64,000 bases of DNA from Pelagerythrobacter aerophilus (GTDB lineage: Bacteria > Pseudomonadota > Alphaproteobacteria > Sphingomonadales > Sphingomonadaceae): contig NZ_QXFK01000014.1 of assembly GCF_003581645.1 (NCBI RefSeq), positions 606,926 through 670,925 on the forward strand, in the 5' to 3' direction. The notes beneath the pieces were generated by a model, which did not search any database, had not been told where the DNA came from, and saw only the letters and a program-made list of their open reading frames with translations. Shown here piece by piece: positions 18,166 to 27,181 of the stretch (positions are counted from its first letter, which is position 1; each line of letters opens with the position of its first letter). Position numbers and translations under genes: made by a program.

Positions 18166-19368
18166 ATGAAGATACACGATCTGATTACCACCACCGACGA
18201 GCTCGCCACGCTGTGCGAGCGCCTTGCGAAGTCCGACTTCGTCACCGTCGATACCGAATTCATGCGCGAGAACACCTATTGGCCGGAACTGTGCCTGGTG
18301 CAGATCGCCAACGAGGAAGAAGCCGCGGCGATCGACCCGCTGGCCGACGGAATCGACCTCACCCCCCTGCTCGACCTGATGTGCGACAACGAGGACGTGC
18401 TCAAGGTCTTCCACGCGGGCGGACAGGATGTCGAGATCATCTACAACCTGACGGGCAAGACCCCGCATCCGATTTTCGACACGCAGATCGCCATGATGGC
18501 GATCAGCCAGTCGGAGCAGATCGGCTATGCGAATCTGGTCGAGGCATGGCTCGGCATCACGGTCGACAAGGGTGCCCGCTTCACCGACTGGAGCCGCCGT
18601 CCGCTGACCGCACGGCAGATCGAATACGCGATCGGCGACGTCACGCATCTGTCGAAGATCTTTCCCAAGATCTTGAAGAAGCTGATGAAGACCGGACGCG
18701 GCGAATGGCTCGACGCCGAAATGGAGAAGCTCGCCGATCCGGCCAACTACCACAACGATGCGGGCGAGGCATGGCGCCGCATTCGTCAGGCCGGCCGCAA
18801 TCCGACCGTGCTTGGCCGGCTGAAGGCCCTCGCCGCCTGGCGCGAGAGCGAGGCGCAGCACAAGAACATCCCGCGCGGCCGCATCATGCGCGACGAGACC
18901 CTGGCCGACATCGCCAGCCATCCGCCGAAGCAGCAGGCCGATCTCGTCAAGGTCCGCGGCCTTTCCAATGCCTGGAAAGACAACGACATAGGCAAGCGGC
19001 TTATGAAAGTGCTCGAGAAGGCCGAGCCGCTCACGGCCGACGAAATGCCCGACAAGCCCAAGCGCGGCGCGCCGCTGGGCAAGGAAGGCGCGCTGGTCGC
19101 CGATCTGCTCAAGCTGCTGCTCAAAATCCGCACCCGCGAGATCGACGTCGCCGCCCGGCTGCTCACCCGTTCGGACGAGATGGAGGCGCTCGCCGCCGGC
19201 GTACGCAAGCTTCCGGTCCTTCAGGGGTGGCGGTACGAGGTCTTCGGCCGCGATGCCCTCGAACTGGTCGAGGGCAAGCTCGCCTTCACGGTCAAGGGCG
19301 GCAAGCTCAACATGACGCACATCGACGACGTGGCAGATGACATAGCCGAGGCGGAAGCGGCCGAGTGA
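18166..19368 (+). CDS. rnd: Ribonuclease D
   Basis: A 400-residue 3'-5' exoribonuclease acting on tRNA and other stable RNA 3' ends. The DEDD exonuclease domain has motif I FVTVDTEFMREN (about 23-34), motif II around LKVFHAGGQDVEII and motif III in EYAIGDVTHLSKI. HRDC-type domains follow (about 205-290 and beyond). The ATG at 18166 was chosen because the family begins MKIHDLI; a longer frame from 18106 lacks a ribosome site. Confidence 0.94.
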   Translation: MKIHDLITTTDELATLCERLAKSDFVTVDTEFMRENTYWPELCLVQIANEEEAAAIDPLADGIDLTPLLDLMCDNEDVLKVFHAGGQDVEIIYNLTGKTPHPIFDTQIAMMAISQSEQIGYANLVEAWLGITVDKGARFTDWSRRPLTARQIEYAIGDVTHLSKIFPKILKKLMKTGRGEWLDAEMEKLADPANYHNDAGEAWRRIRQAGRNPTVLGRLKALAAWRESEAQHKNIPRGRIMRDETLADIASHPPKQQADLVKVRGLSNAWKDNDIGKRLMKVLEKAEPLTADEMPDKPKRGAPLGKEGALVADLLKLLLKIRTREIDVAARLLTRSDEMEALAAGVRKLPVLQGWRYEVFGRDALELVEGKLAFTVKGGKLNMTHIDDVADDIAEAEAAE

Positions 19369-19456
19369 TCCTTCGAGACGGGCTTTCGCGACGCCCCTCG
19401 GCGGATCCGCTCCTCGGGATAAGCGATGTGTTCCTTAGAGGATCCGTGATCTAGCA

Positions 19457-20353
19457 ATGTCCACTTACCTCCCCACGATCAAGCAGCTCCAGTACCTCGT
19501 GGCGTTGCACGAGCACGGTCACTTCGGGCGCGCGGCGGAGGCGAGCTTCGTTTCGCAGTCGACGCTCTCGGCCGGCATCCGCGAGCTCGAATCGCTGCTC
19601 GGCGTGACGCTCGTCGAGCGCAGCCGCCGTGTGGTGCGCTTCACCACGCTGGGCGAGCAGGTGGTCGAGAAGGCGCACCGACTGCTGCGCGAGGCGGAGG
19701 AGCTGTCGGACCTCGTGCGTGCGAGCGGCAAGCCGCTGTCGGGCACGCTGCGGATGAGCGTGATTCCCACGATCGCTCCGTTCATGCTGCCGCGCATTCT
19801 GCCGCGGCTCCGCCGCGAGCGCCCGGATCTCAAGCTCTTCCTGCGCGAGGAAACCAGCCAGGACGCGGTCGAAAGCCTGCACCACGGCCGGGTCGACTGC
19901 GTGCTGCTCGCCCTTCCCTTCGCCACGGGCGAGGTGGACATGGCGCACATCGCCGACGACCGGCTCTACGTCGCCTTTCCCAAGGATGATCCGCGCGATC
20001 CGCCCGCCGTCATCCCGCCGTCTATGATCGACGAGGGGCGGCTGCTGCTGCTCGAAGACGGGCACTGTCTCAAGGAACACGCGCTCGCCGCCTGCAACCG
20101 GCCGGAACTGCGCGCCTCGGCGACGATGATCGGCACGAGCCTGCACACGCTGGTGCAGATGGTGAACAACGACCTCGGCCTGACCATGCTGCCCGAAATG
20201 GCGATCGAGGCCGGCATCCTGCACGAGACCGACATCGTTGCTCGCCCGCTCAAGTCGCAGGCTGCCAGCCGCGAAATCGCGCTTATCTGGCGCAAGAACT
20301 CTCCCCGCAAAGCCGATTTCGAGCTGCTGGCCGAGGAACTGCGGGCCGGATGA
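19457..20353 (+). CDS. oxyR: Hydrogen peroxide-inducible activator OxyR (LysR family)
   Basis: A 298-residue LysR-type regulator. The N-terminal winged HTH covers residues 5-65 (FGRAAEASFVSQSTLSAGI). The effector domain retains both redox cysteines of OxyR, C204 and C213, in the stretch GHCLKEHALAAC, with the same 9-residue spacing as the E. coli pair. It should therefore be a working peroxide sensor. It lies 88 bases after rnd on the same strand and upstream of mipZ. Its catalase or peroxiredoxin targets are not in the window. Confidence 0.94.
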   Translation: MSTYLPTIKQLQYLVALHEHGHFGRAAEASFVSQSTLSAGIRELESLLGVTLVERSRRVVRFTTLGEQVVEKAHRLLREAEELSDLVRASGKPLSGTLRMSVIPTIAPFMLPRILPRLRRERPDLKLFLREETSQDAVESLHHGRVDCVLLALPFATGEVDMAHIADDRLYVAFPKDDPRDPPAVIPPSMIDEGRLLLLEDGHCLKEHALAACNRPELRASATMIGTSLHTLVQMVNNDLGLTMLPEMAIEAGILHETDIVARPLKSQAASREIALIWRKNSPRKADFELLAEELRAG

Positions 20354-20407
20354 TTCCGGCACAGCGCGCGTGTCACTTCCCCGACATCAAGACAGTGCAA
20401 GGTACTG

Positions 20408-20445
20408 TTGACAAATTCGTGCTAAAAGCTGTGGATAACTGATTC
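20408..20445 (+). promoter_or_regulatory. Candidate mipZ promoter with DnaA box and GANTC methylation site
   Basis: TTGACA at 20408-20413 is followed about 19 bases later by GGATAA. That segment lies inside TGTGGATAA (20430-20438), the exact reverse complement of the DnaA box consensus TTATCCACA. GATTC (20441-20445), a GANTC site for the CcrM methylase, follows 2 bases later. The mipZ start is at 20473. The sites are seen; the regulation is inferred. Confidence 0.5.
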
Positions 20446-20472
20446 GCGAAGCGCCGGTGGGGGAGCTGCGTC

Positions 20473-21435
20473 GTGTGGAAAGACCTTGAACATTCGGAAG
20501 GTGGGGGCGAACCCCTCTCGGGCGCCTGGACCGACGGCGAGCATCCCAAAGTAATTCTGGCGGAGATGGCCTCCCGCCCCGCGCTTGCGGGGCACGTCAT
20601 TGCGTTCGCCAATGAGAAAGGCGGAGTCGGCAAATCGACGCTGGCGTTCCATTGCGCGGTGGCGCTTGCGCATGCCGGCCATCGCGTGATCGCGCTGGAT
20701 CTCGACTGGCGCCAGTCCACGCTCGACCGTAGCCTGTCCTTCCGCGAAGGGACTGCGCGCGTCCTGGGCGCGGCCTTGCCGATGCCCGCGCATGCGGTGT
20801 TGACCAAGCCCTGCACGGCACAGCTCTATCAGGAAATCGCACGGCTTGACGCGCGCGCCGACTATATCGTGCTCGATGCGCCGGGGGCTGACTGCCCGAT
20901 CTTCCGCCGGGCAGTTGCCATGGCGGACACTCTGGTTACGCCGATCAACGCGTCGTTCATCGATCTGCAGGTGCTGGGCCAGATCGATCCGATCACGGGC
21001 CGCCCGGGGCAGTCGAGTTGCTTCGGCGCGATGGTCGCCGGGCTACGCCGCGAGCGGCATCGCAGCGGGTTCGGCCCGATCGACTGGCTGGTGGCGAAAA
21101 ACCGAGTGCGACAAACCGAACGGCGGCAAATCGGCCGGATCGACACCGCGCTTGCCACACTCGCCGAGCAACAGGATTTCCGCATCGGACGCGGCTTGAC
21201 CGAACGGGTCGCCTACCGCGAGTTGCTCCAGTTCGGGCTGACCCACCTGGACCTCCCCCTGCTCCCGGAAAATGCACGCGCCAACAAGAGCACGCTCACG
21301 GAAATCGACGGGCTGCTGAAGCAGCTTGCGCTCGACGGCCCCGGCGCGCTCTGCGTGAGCACCGCGGCCCCGCAGGTACGCTCCTCGCCCCGCGTCCGCG
21401 CCGCATACCGCGAAGCGCTGGCAGCGGCACTTTGA
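20473..21435 (+). CDS. mipZ: Division plane positioning ATPase MipZ (ParA/MinD-like)
   Basis: A 320-residue deviant Walker ATPase. The P-loop NEKGGVGKST is at about residues 47-56 and is preceded by HVIAFA, typical of MipZ. In Caulobacter MipZ binds ParB at the poles and inhibits FtsZ, so division occurs mid-cell. The GTG at 20473 has GGGGGAG 7 bases upstream; an ATG at 20566 would start just before the Walker domain. Alphaproteobacterial distribution and length fit. The protein carries an unusual roughly 40-residue N-terminal extension and is convergent with pgsA. Confidence 0.88.
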   Translation: MWKDLEHSEGGGEPLSGAWTDGEHPKVILAEMASRPALAGHVIAFANEKGGVGKSTLAFHCAVALAHAGHRVIALDLDWRQSTLDRSLSFREGTARVLGAALPMPAHAVLTKPCTAQLYQEIARLDARADYIVLDAPGADCPIFRRAVAMADTLVTPINASFIDLQVLGQIDPITGRPGQSSCFGAMVAGLRRERHRSGFGPIDWLVAKNRVRQTERRQIGRIDTALATLAEQQDFRIGRGLTERVAYRELLQFGLTHLDLPLLPENARANKSTLTEIDGLLKQLALDGPGALCVSTAAPQVRSSPRVRAAYREALAAAL

Positions 21436-21459
21436 TCGGCGGGAAGCCGTCCTTCCGCT

Positions 21460-22053
21460 TCAGTCCATGTGCTTGATGCCGACGCGCAGGTAGTCCCAGC
21501 CGGTAATCACCGTCAGCACCGCCGCGGTCCATAGTGTGACGATACCGACGAGGTGCGGCACGTTGAACGTGGCCTCCCCCAGCGTCATCATCCAACCCGG
21601 CAGCGCACCTGCCAGAATCAACGCGCCGAGCGAGACCATCTGTGCGGCGGTCTTCCACTTGGCGAGCTTGCTCACCGGCACCGAGACCTGCAGCGGCCCG
21701 AGAAACTCGCGCAGGCCCGACACGGCAATCTCACGCATGAGGATGATCAGGCCCGCGATCACGTGGAAGTCCCCCGCAAAGGGTCCGCGCAGCCAGCCCT
21801 GCGCCGTCAGCACCAGAATCACCGCGGCGACCATGATCTTGTCCGCGATCGGATCGAGGAACACGCCCAGCTTCGATACCGTGCCACTCGCCCGCGCGAG
21901 GTAGCCGTCGAAGTAATCTGTGATTCCCATGAGGCAGTAGAGCGCGAAGGCGAGAAGATATCCAAAGGCCCAGCTCGGCCACCACAGCAACGCGACGAGC
22001 AGCGGTATCGTGACGATTCGCGAAAGCGTCAGAATGTTCGGCAAGTTGAGCAC
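21460..22053 (-). CDS. pgsA: CDP-diacylglycerol-glycerol-3-phosphate 3-phosphatidyltransferase
   Basis: A 197-residue membrane enzyme making phosphatidylglycerol phosphate. The CDP-alcohol phosphatidyltransferase signature is complete (DYFDGYLARASG, then FLDPIADK). About five membrane segments. I chose the GTG start at 22053 because GGGAGATC lies just upstream and family members begin NLPNILTLSRI; the open frame extends further to 22173 without support. Confidence 0.93.
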   Translation of the reverse strand: MLNLPNILTLSRIVTIPLLVALLWWPSWAFGYLLAFALYCLMGITDYFDGYLARASGTVSKLGVFLDPIADKIMVAAVILVLTAQGWLRGPFAGDFHVIAGLIILMREIAVSGLREFLGPLQVSVPVSKLAKWKTAAQMVSLGALILAGALPGWMMTLGEATFNVPHLVGIVTLWTAAVLTVITGWDYLRVGIKHMD

Positions 22054-22163
22054 GGCGATCTCCCTAGCCTCTCTATCCCACAGGAAAAAGCCATGCTTTG
22101 CCCTTGTCCGCACCGTCTCGTCCTCTACAGGGGGCCCGAACCGCAAGGGGCTGCGCGAGAAGC

Positions 22164-23513
22164 ATGACCACATCGACGCACATCCTGCGCCGCCGGCGGT
22201 TTCTGCCGCTGTTCGTCACGCAGCTTTTCAACGCGTTCAACGACAATCTCTACAAGACGGCGATGGTCCTGTTCGTGGTCTATGTCGTTTACAATTCCGA
22301 GGCGGATGAGGCGATGTTCAGCGCCGTTGCCTCGGGCGTGTTCATACTGCCGTTCTTCGTCCTGTCGGCGCTGGCGGGGCAACTTGCCGACATGAGCGAC
22401 AAGGCGCGCATCGTGCGCGTGGTGAAGGCATGCGAGATCGGCATCATGGCGGTCGGCGGAGCGGGCCTGGTGCTCGCCTGGCAGGATGTCGAATGCGCCG
22501 CAGCCGCAGGACAATGCCTCGCACCGCCCCATCCCCTCCTTGCCGACATGGCCATTCCGCTGCTCCTCACGGCTCTGTTTGCGATGGGCGTTCACTCGAC
22601 CTTCTTCGGTCCGATCAAATACGCCATCCTGCCCCAGCACCTGAAGCCCGAGGAAGTTCTCGCGGGAACCGGGCTGGTCGAGGCGGGGACTTACATTGCG
22701 ATCCTCTTCGGCACGATCCTCGCCGGCTGGATCCCGGTCGAGGCGGCAGCGGCGATAGTCTTCGTCACAGCCGTGCTGGGCTATCTCACCTCGCGCTACG
22801 TACCTCCCGCCCCTGCGCAGGGAGAGATCGAGCCGATCGACTTCAACGTCTTTCGCTCCTCCTACGCACTCGTGCGCAACACGATGCATGACGACCGCGT
22901 ATTCCTGGCGATCATGGCGATCAGCTTCTTCTGGACGATCGGTGCGGTGCTGTTCATCCAGTTCCCACCGCTCGCAAAGAACGTGCTTACGGCCAGCCCC
23001 GAGGTTGCGAGCCTGTTCCTGGTGATCTTCTCGGTCGGCGTGGCGATCGGCTCGGTCTCCGTCAACGCGCTGCTCAAGGGCACCGTCTCGGCCCGTTATT
23101 CGCCAATGTCGGTGATCGTGATGGCGCTGTTCGTGGTCGCGTTTTACGCCGTCTGCCGCTTGTGGACACCAGCGCCGGGCGACACGCTGATGAACGTGGG
23201 CCAGTTCATGGCCCAACCGCTCGCAATACCGCTGCTCTTTTGCTTGCTCGGGATCGCAATTGCGGGCGGCATGTTCGTCGTGCCGCTGTACGCTTTCCTG
23301 ACAACCTTTGTCCCCAATACTCAAACCGCGCGCACGATCGCGGCGAACAATATCGTCAACTCGGGCGCGATGGTGGCCGGCGCATTACTCGCCACGGGGC
23401 TCAGTGCAGCCGATGTGGCGATCGTCGACCAGCTCCTGCTCAGCGCGGCGATGTGCCTGGTGTCGAGCTGGCTGGGAAGGAAACTCTGCCTCGCCGAATC
23501 GCCAGCAGCGTGA
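22164..23513 (+). CDS. MFS transporter, LplT-like (lysophospholipid transporter type)
   Basis: A 449-residue major facilitator with about 12 membrane helices. The N-terminal FVTQLFNAFNDNLYKTAMVLF stretch is characteristic of LplT and of the MFS domain found in Aas-type fusions, which flip lysophospholipids inward for re-acylation. No acyltransferase domain is attached and none lies nearby, so substrate assignment is tentative. Divergent from pgsA, a phospholipid gene, which fits a lipid role. Confidence 0.75.
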   Translation: MTTSTHILRRRRFLPLFVTQLFNAFNDNLYKTAMVLFVVYVVYNSEADEAMFSAVASGVFILPFFVLSALAGQLADMSDKARIVRVVKACEIGIMAVGGAGLVLAWQDVECAAAAGQCLAPPHPLLADMAIPLLLTALFAMGVHSTFFGPIKYAILPQHLKPEEVLAGTGLVEAGTYIAILFGTILAGWIPVEAAAAIVFVTAVLGYLTSRYVPPAPAQGEIEPIDFNVFRSSYALVRNTMHDDRVFLAIMAISFFWTIGAVLFIQFPPLAKNVLTASPEVASLFLVIFSVGVAIGSVSVNALLKGTVSARYSPMSVIVMALFVVAFYAVCRLWTPAPGDTLMNVGQFMAQPLAIPLLFCLLGIAIAGGMFVVPLYAFLTTFVPNTQTARTIAANNIVNSGAMVAGALLATGLSAADVAIVDQLLLSAAMCLVSSWLGRKLCLAESPAA

Positions 23514-23517
23514 ACCT

Positions 23518-23712
23518 TCAGGCGATGAACGCCGTCACGCCCACGACGCCGCTGACATAGACCGCCGCGAAAGTCCGCACCTCGTCAAGCAAGGGGCGCC
23601 ACTGCATCCGGTTGGCAGGTGGCACCTCCGCGATTCGCGTGACATGCGGCGGCAGCGTCGCGCGGAATGGGTGACGGGCGGCTTCGTTGGTAAGGACTAG
23701 TGATCGTCGCAT
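23518..23712 (-). CDS. Small hypothetical membrane protein (64 aa)
   Basis: A basic N-terminal half (MRRSLVLTNEAARHPFRATL) followed by one C-terminal hydrophobic segment (about residues 47-64, TFAAVYVSGVVGVTAFIA) that reaches the stop codon, as in tail-anchored proteins. It ends 4 bases from the convergent MFS gene. No clear ribosome site. I do not recognise a family; the regular hydrophobic tail and filled position suggest a real gene. Confidence 0.5.
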   Translation of the reverse strand: MRRSLVLTNEAARHPFRATLPPHVTRIAEVPPANRMQWRPLLDEVRTFAAVYVSGVVGVTAFIA

Positions 23713-23802
23713 CGCGGCGGATTAACGTTCCACTAACCATTCGGCTCCCGCACTTTGCCGATTGTCGCACGCCGGGACGGTTTCGCATCCGCGATGGCAT
23801 AT

Positions 23803-23829
23803 GAAAAGGGCCGCCAAAGCGGCGGCCCT
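23803..23829 (-). terminator. Rho-independent terminator of the CsbD gene
   Basis: AGGGCCGC and GCGGCCCT (23807-23829) form an 8-bp stem with a short loop. Reading on the minus strand it is followed by TTTTCAT, 18 bases after the CsbD stop. Confidence 0.7.
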
Positions 23830-23847
23830 ATCGTCGAGTGGAAGCGT

Positions 23848-24030
23848 TCAGACCTTGTCGCCGAGAGCGCCCTTTACCTCGCCCTTCAAGTTCTGCGCCT
23901 CGCCCTTGCGCTCCTGCGCCTTGCCCTCGGCATCGAGCCGGGGGTTGCCGGCGATTTCCGCCGCAGCCTGCTTGGCATTGCCGGCAATTTCGTTGCCGAT
24001 GCCTTTGGCCTTGTCCTTGAACTCACCCAT
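23848..24030 (-). CDS. CsbD family stress protein
   Basis: A 60-residue hydrophilic protein matching the CsbD pattern: GEFKDKAKGIGNEIAGNAKQ, then GKAQERKGEAQNLKGEVK. CsbD-type proteins are small, Lys/Glu/Gly-rich and induced by general stress; the molecular role is unknown. The start at 24030 has AGGAG 8 bases upstream. It has its own terminator, so it is a single-gene unit. Confidence 0.9.
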   Translation of the reverse strand: MGEFKDKAKGIGNEIAGNAKQAAAEIAGNPRLDAEGKAQERKGEAQNLKGEVKGALGDKV

Positions 24031-24118
24031 GAAAACTCTCCTGCATTGTCTCACGGCGACGGGATTGCACGCCGTCTTGCAGGATCAACGCGAGCTGGCG
24101 GGGCTCGGTTCCGTTCGG

Positions 24119-24529
24119 CTAAGCCCCTGCCATCGAAAGAATTTTCTTCCACTCGGCCGGACGCACTTCCGACACGGACAGCCGCGACTGGCGGACCAGT
24201 TCCATATCCGAAAGCGCCGGCTCGGCCTTGACCTCCTTCAGCGTTACCGGCCGAGGCAGTTTCTCCTTCGGCTTGACCTTCACCGCCGCCCACTTCCCCT
24301 CGGGATCGGTCGGATCGGTGATCCCGGCGACACTGATCTCGATGATCCCGACGATCTCCAGACCGATGTTGGAATGGTAGAAGAACGCCTGATCGCCGAC
24401 CTTCATCGCCGCGAGATTGTTCTTCGCACGGTGGTTGCGCACGCCGTCCCAAGTGCCCTCCCCTTCCTCGACGAGGTCCTCCCAACCGTAGACGTCGGGT
24501 TCGGATTTCATCAGCCAGTAGCGCGGCAC
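24119..24529 (-). CDS. EVE domain protein (modified-base or RNA-binding PUA-like fold)
   Basis: A 136-residue single-domain protein with the family opening YWLMKSEPDVYGWEDL and the core GVRNHRAKNNLAAMKVGD and FFYHSNIG. EVE domains are PUA/YTH-like and thought to recognise modified bases; free-standing members are usually household genes in proteobacteria. The start is a GTG with GGAGAG 7 bases upstream. Divergent from the GGDEF-EAL gene. Confidence 0.9.
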   Translation of the reverse strand: MPRYWLMKSEPDVYGWEDLVEEGEGTWDGVRNHRAKNNLAAMKVGDQAFFYHSNIGLEIVGIIEISVAGITDPTDPEGKWAAVKVKPKEKLPRPVTLKEVKAEPALSDMELVRQSRLSVSEVRPAEWKKILSMAGA

Positions 24530-24664
24530 GCGAGCACTCTCCTTCGTCGGATTTCGGTCGGCAACTGCGCCCAGCGATAGCGGCCCTCGCGCCGCCTGAC
24601 CACCGCTGCTGCGGGGGGCGCGGTGCTTAACTTCTTCTTCAATCCGGCCCCCTATAGGCTGTCA

Positions 24665-26332
24665 ATGCGACAACGGGGGGAGGCGGCCGCTGCCGCCGGG
24701 TCTATGGCAAAGGGCGAGCAGACAAAGCAGAAAACTCCGCGCGCCGAACGCGATCTGGTCGCCATGGGCATCGCGGCCGCGGCGATCATCATGTTCGTCG
24801 GCACGGGCGGAGCGGTGCTGCCGAAGGCCATCCGCAACTGGATGGGCATCGGCCCGGGGCCGGACAGCGTGCTCGTCAGCGCCATGTTGCTCAATATCGC
24901 ACTGATCATCTTCGGCTGGCGCCGCTACGCCGAACTCATGGCGGAGATCGAGCAGCGCAAGGCTGCCGAAGAACGCGCCCGCCGTCTCGCCGAGACCGAC
25001 CCCCTGACCGGCTCTCTCAACCGCCGCAGTCTTCCCTCCGCCGCTGAAGCGCTGGTTGCGCGTTGCGCCGACACCGAAAGTGCGGTCGCCTTCGTCATGA
25101 TCGATCTCGACAACTTCAAGCAGATCAACGATCTGAACGGCCACATGGCAGGCGACAAGGTGCTGCAGGAAACCGCCGAACGCCTCCGAGGGCTCATCCC
25201 CCAGGAGGCGCTGGTAGCCCGCCTCGGCGGCGACGAGTTCGCCTGCGTGCTGCCTTACGACACCTCCAATCAAGCCCAGCTCGACCGACTGATTCAGCGC
25301 ATGATCGGGCGGATATCCGATCCGGTCGAGATATCCGGCCATTCCACCGAAATCACGGTGTCGGTCGGGATCGCCTCGACCGCATGCGAACCGTTCGATG
25401 GGCGGGTCGAGGCGCAGGCGTTCCTGCACCGGGCGGACATTGCGATGTACCATGCCAAGAAGCACGGGAAGAACCGCTACTATTGGTTCGAGGCGCAAAT
25501 GGAGAACGAGCTGCGCTTCCGCAACGCCCTTGAAGCGGGCGTCCGCGCGGGCCTCGCGAACGGCGAATTCGTCCCCTACTACGAACAGCAGATCGACCTC
25601 GAAACCGGCGAGCTGACCGGGTTCGAGATGCTTGCGCGCTGGAACTCGCCCAACTTCGGGCTGGTGTCACCCGAGGTATTCATTCCGATCGCGGAGGACA
25701 TGGGCGTGATCGCGCTCCTGTCCGAACAGCTCATCGAACGCGCGCTCCAGGATGCCCGGCAATGGGATCCGGCGCTGACGCTCTCGGTCAATGTCTCGCC
25801 GCTGCAGCTCAACGATCCGTGGTTCGCCCAGCGCATGCTCAAACTGCTGGTGAAGCACAACTTCCCCCCACAGCGGTTCGAGATCGAGATCACCGAGAGC
25901 TGCCTGCACGAGAACGTCGCGCTGGTCAGATCGATGATCCTCAGCCTGCGCAACCAGGGCATCAAGATCAGCCTCGACGATTTCGGCACCGGCTACTCGA
26001 GCCTCGCTCAATTGCGCTCACTGCCGTTCGACCGGATCAAGATCGACCGCAGCTTCGTCAGCGAGATCGGGCAGGATGGCGACGGGTCGAAGATCGTCGA
26101 TGCCATTGTCTCGCTCGGTGAAGGGCTCGGGATGCCGATCACCGCCGAGGGGATCGAGGACGACGCAATCCTGGCGCGCCTGCGCGAGCTGGGGCAGCTC
26201 AAGGGCCAAGGCTATATCTATGGCCGCCCGGAAACGATCGAACAGGTCCGCGAGAGGCTCGGTGCCCTTGGACGGTTGACGGACGGCGGCGATGCGCCAG
26301 ACGAGGCCGAGGCGATAAGCAAGAGCGCCTGA
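24665..26332 (+). CDS. GGDEF-EAL domain protein (cyclic di-GMP turnover)
   Basis: About 555 residues. Two N-terminal membrane helices (about residues 33-55 and 70-86) are followed by a short coiled region, a GGDEF domain with an intact RLGGDEF site (about 188-192), and an EAL domain. The EAL signature reads EML (GFEMLARW, about 321), but the other catalytic stretches look present (SLDDFGTGYSSL, KIDRSFV, AEGIED), so phosphodiesterase activity is plausible. There is no RxxD inhibitory site just before GGDEF. The start is uncertain: a GTG at 24623 and ATGs at 24665 and 24704 are all possible. Confidence 0.9.
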   Translation: MRQRGEAAAAAGSMAKGEQTKQKTPRAERDLVAMGIAAAAIIMFVGTGGAVLPKAIRNWMGIGPGPDSVLVSAMLLNIALIIFGWRRYAELMAEIEQRKAAEERARRLAETDPLTGSLNRRSLPSAAEALVARCADTESAVAFVMIDLDNFKQINDLNGHMAGDKVLQETAERLRGLIPQEALVARLGGDEFACVLPYDTSNQAQLDRLIQRMIGRISDPVEISGHSTEITVSVGIASTACEPFDGRVEAQAFLHRADIAMYHAKKHGKNRYYWFEAQMENELRFRNALEAGVRAGLANGEFVPYYEQQIDLETGELTGFEMLARWNSPNFGLVSPEVFIPIAEDMGVIALLSEQLIERALQDARQWDPALTLSVNVSPLQLNDPWFAQRMLKLLVKHNFPPQRFEIEITESCLHENVALVRSMILSLRNQGIKISLDDFGTGYSSLAQLRSLPFDRIKIDRSFVSEIGQDGDGSKIVDAIVSLGEGLGMPITAEGIEDDAILARLRELGQLKGQGYIYGRPETIEQVRERLGALGRLTDGGDAPDEAEAISKSA

Positions 26333-26340
26333 CACTGGAC

Positions 26341-26370
26341 GCGCCGCCATGCGGCGCATAGATGCGCCGC
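26341..26370 (+). promoter_or_regulatory. Alternating hairpins directly before dapF
   Basis: Three copies of one arm occur in a row: GCGCCGC (26341-26347), GCGGCGC (26351-26357) and GCGCCGC (26364-26370). The middle copy can pair with either flank. The downstream hairpin (GCGGCGCAT with ATGCGCCGC) ends 1 base before the dapF ATG, and no Shine-Dalgarno site is visible. Whether it terminates the preceding gene or controls dapF translation is open. Confidence 0.45.
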
Positions 26371-26371
26371 G

Positions 26372-27181
26372 ATGCGCGTTCCCTTCATCAAGATGCACGG
26401 TCTCGGCAACGACTTCGTCGTGCTCGACGCACGCGGCGAAGGCCTGCCGACGATGACCCCGTCCATTGCTGCGGCTTTGGCCGACCGGCGTACCGGGATC
26501 GGGTGCGATCAAGTGATCCTGCTCGAGCCCTCCGAAACCGCCGATTTCCGCATGCGCATCTTCAATTCCGACGGCGGTGAGGTCGAAGCCTGCGGCAATG
26601 CCTCGCGCGCGGTCGCGCTGCTCCACGGAGCCGAGGCGTCGGTCGAAACGGCTGGCGGCACGATCCGGGTCCAGCCGGCAAACGGCGGCGCGAGCGTCGA
26701 CATGGGCGTGCCGCGTTTCGGCTGGGAGGAGATTCCTCTCGCTTATGCGATGGATACGCTGACGATGCCGGTCGCGTGGGAACCGCTGAAAAACCCGACG
26801 GCGGTGAACGTCGGCAATCCGCATGTCGTGTTCTTTGTCGAGAACAGCGACGTCGTACAGCTGGATAGGCTGGGCCCCGAGATCGAGCATGACCCGCTGT
26901 TTCCCGAGCGCGTCAACGTGAACGTCGCGACAGTGGAAAGCCGTCGGCGCATCTGCCTGCGCGTGTGGGAGCGCGGTGCGGGGTTGACCCGCGCTTGTGG
27001 CACAGGCGCCTGCGCCACGGCCGTCGCTGCAATGCGGCGCGGGCTGGTCGAACGCGAGGTCGAGGTGCGGCTGCCGGGCGGCACGCTCACGATCGCCTGG
27101 GCGGAGGATGGCCGGATCACGATGACGGGCCCCGCGGCCGAAGCCTACCGCGGCAGCTTCGAGTGGGACGACTTTGCATGA
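26372..27181 (+). CDS. dapF: Diaminopimelate epimerase
   Basis: A 269-residue enzyme converting LL- to meso-diaminopimelate for lysine and peptidoglycan. Both catalytic cysteines are present: C74 in VEACGNASR and C209 in RACGTGACAT. The start MRVPFIKMHGLGNDFVV is typical. First gene of an overlapping operon dapF-mtaB-ftsY-yciB. Confidence 0.97.
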   Translation: MRVPFIKMHGLGNDFVVLDARGEGLPTMTPSIAAALADRRTGIGCDQVILLEPSETADFRMRIFNSDGGEVEACGNASRAVALLHGAEASVETAGGTIRVQPANGGASVDMGVPRFGWEEIPLAYAMDTLTMPVAWEPLKNPTAVNVGNPHVVFFVENSDVVQLDRLGPEIEHDPLFPERVNVNVATVESRRRICLRVWERGAGLTRACGTGACATAVAAMRRGLVEREVEVRLPGGTLTIAWAEDGRITMTGPAAEAYRGSFEWDDFA

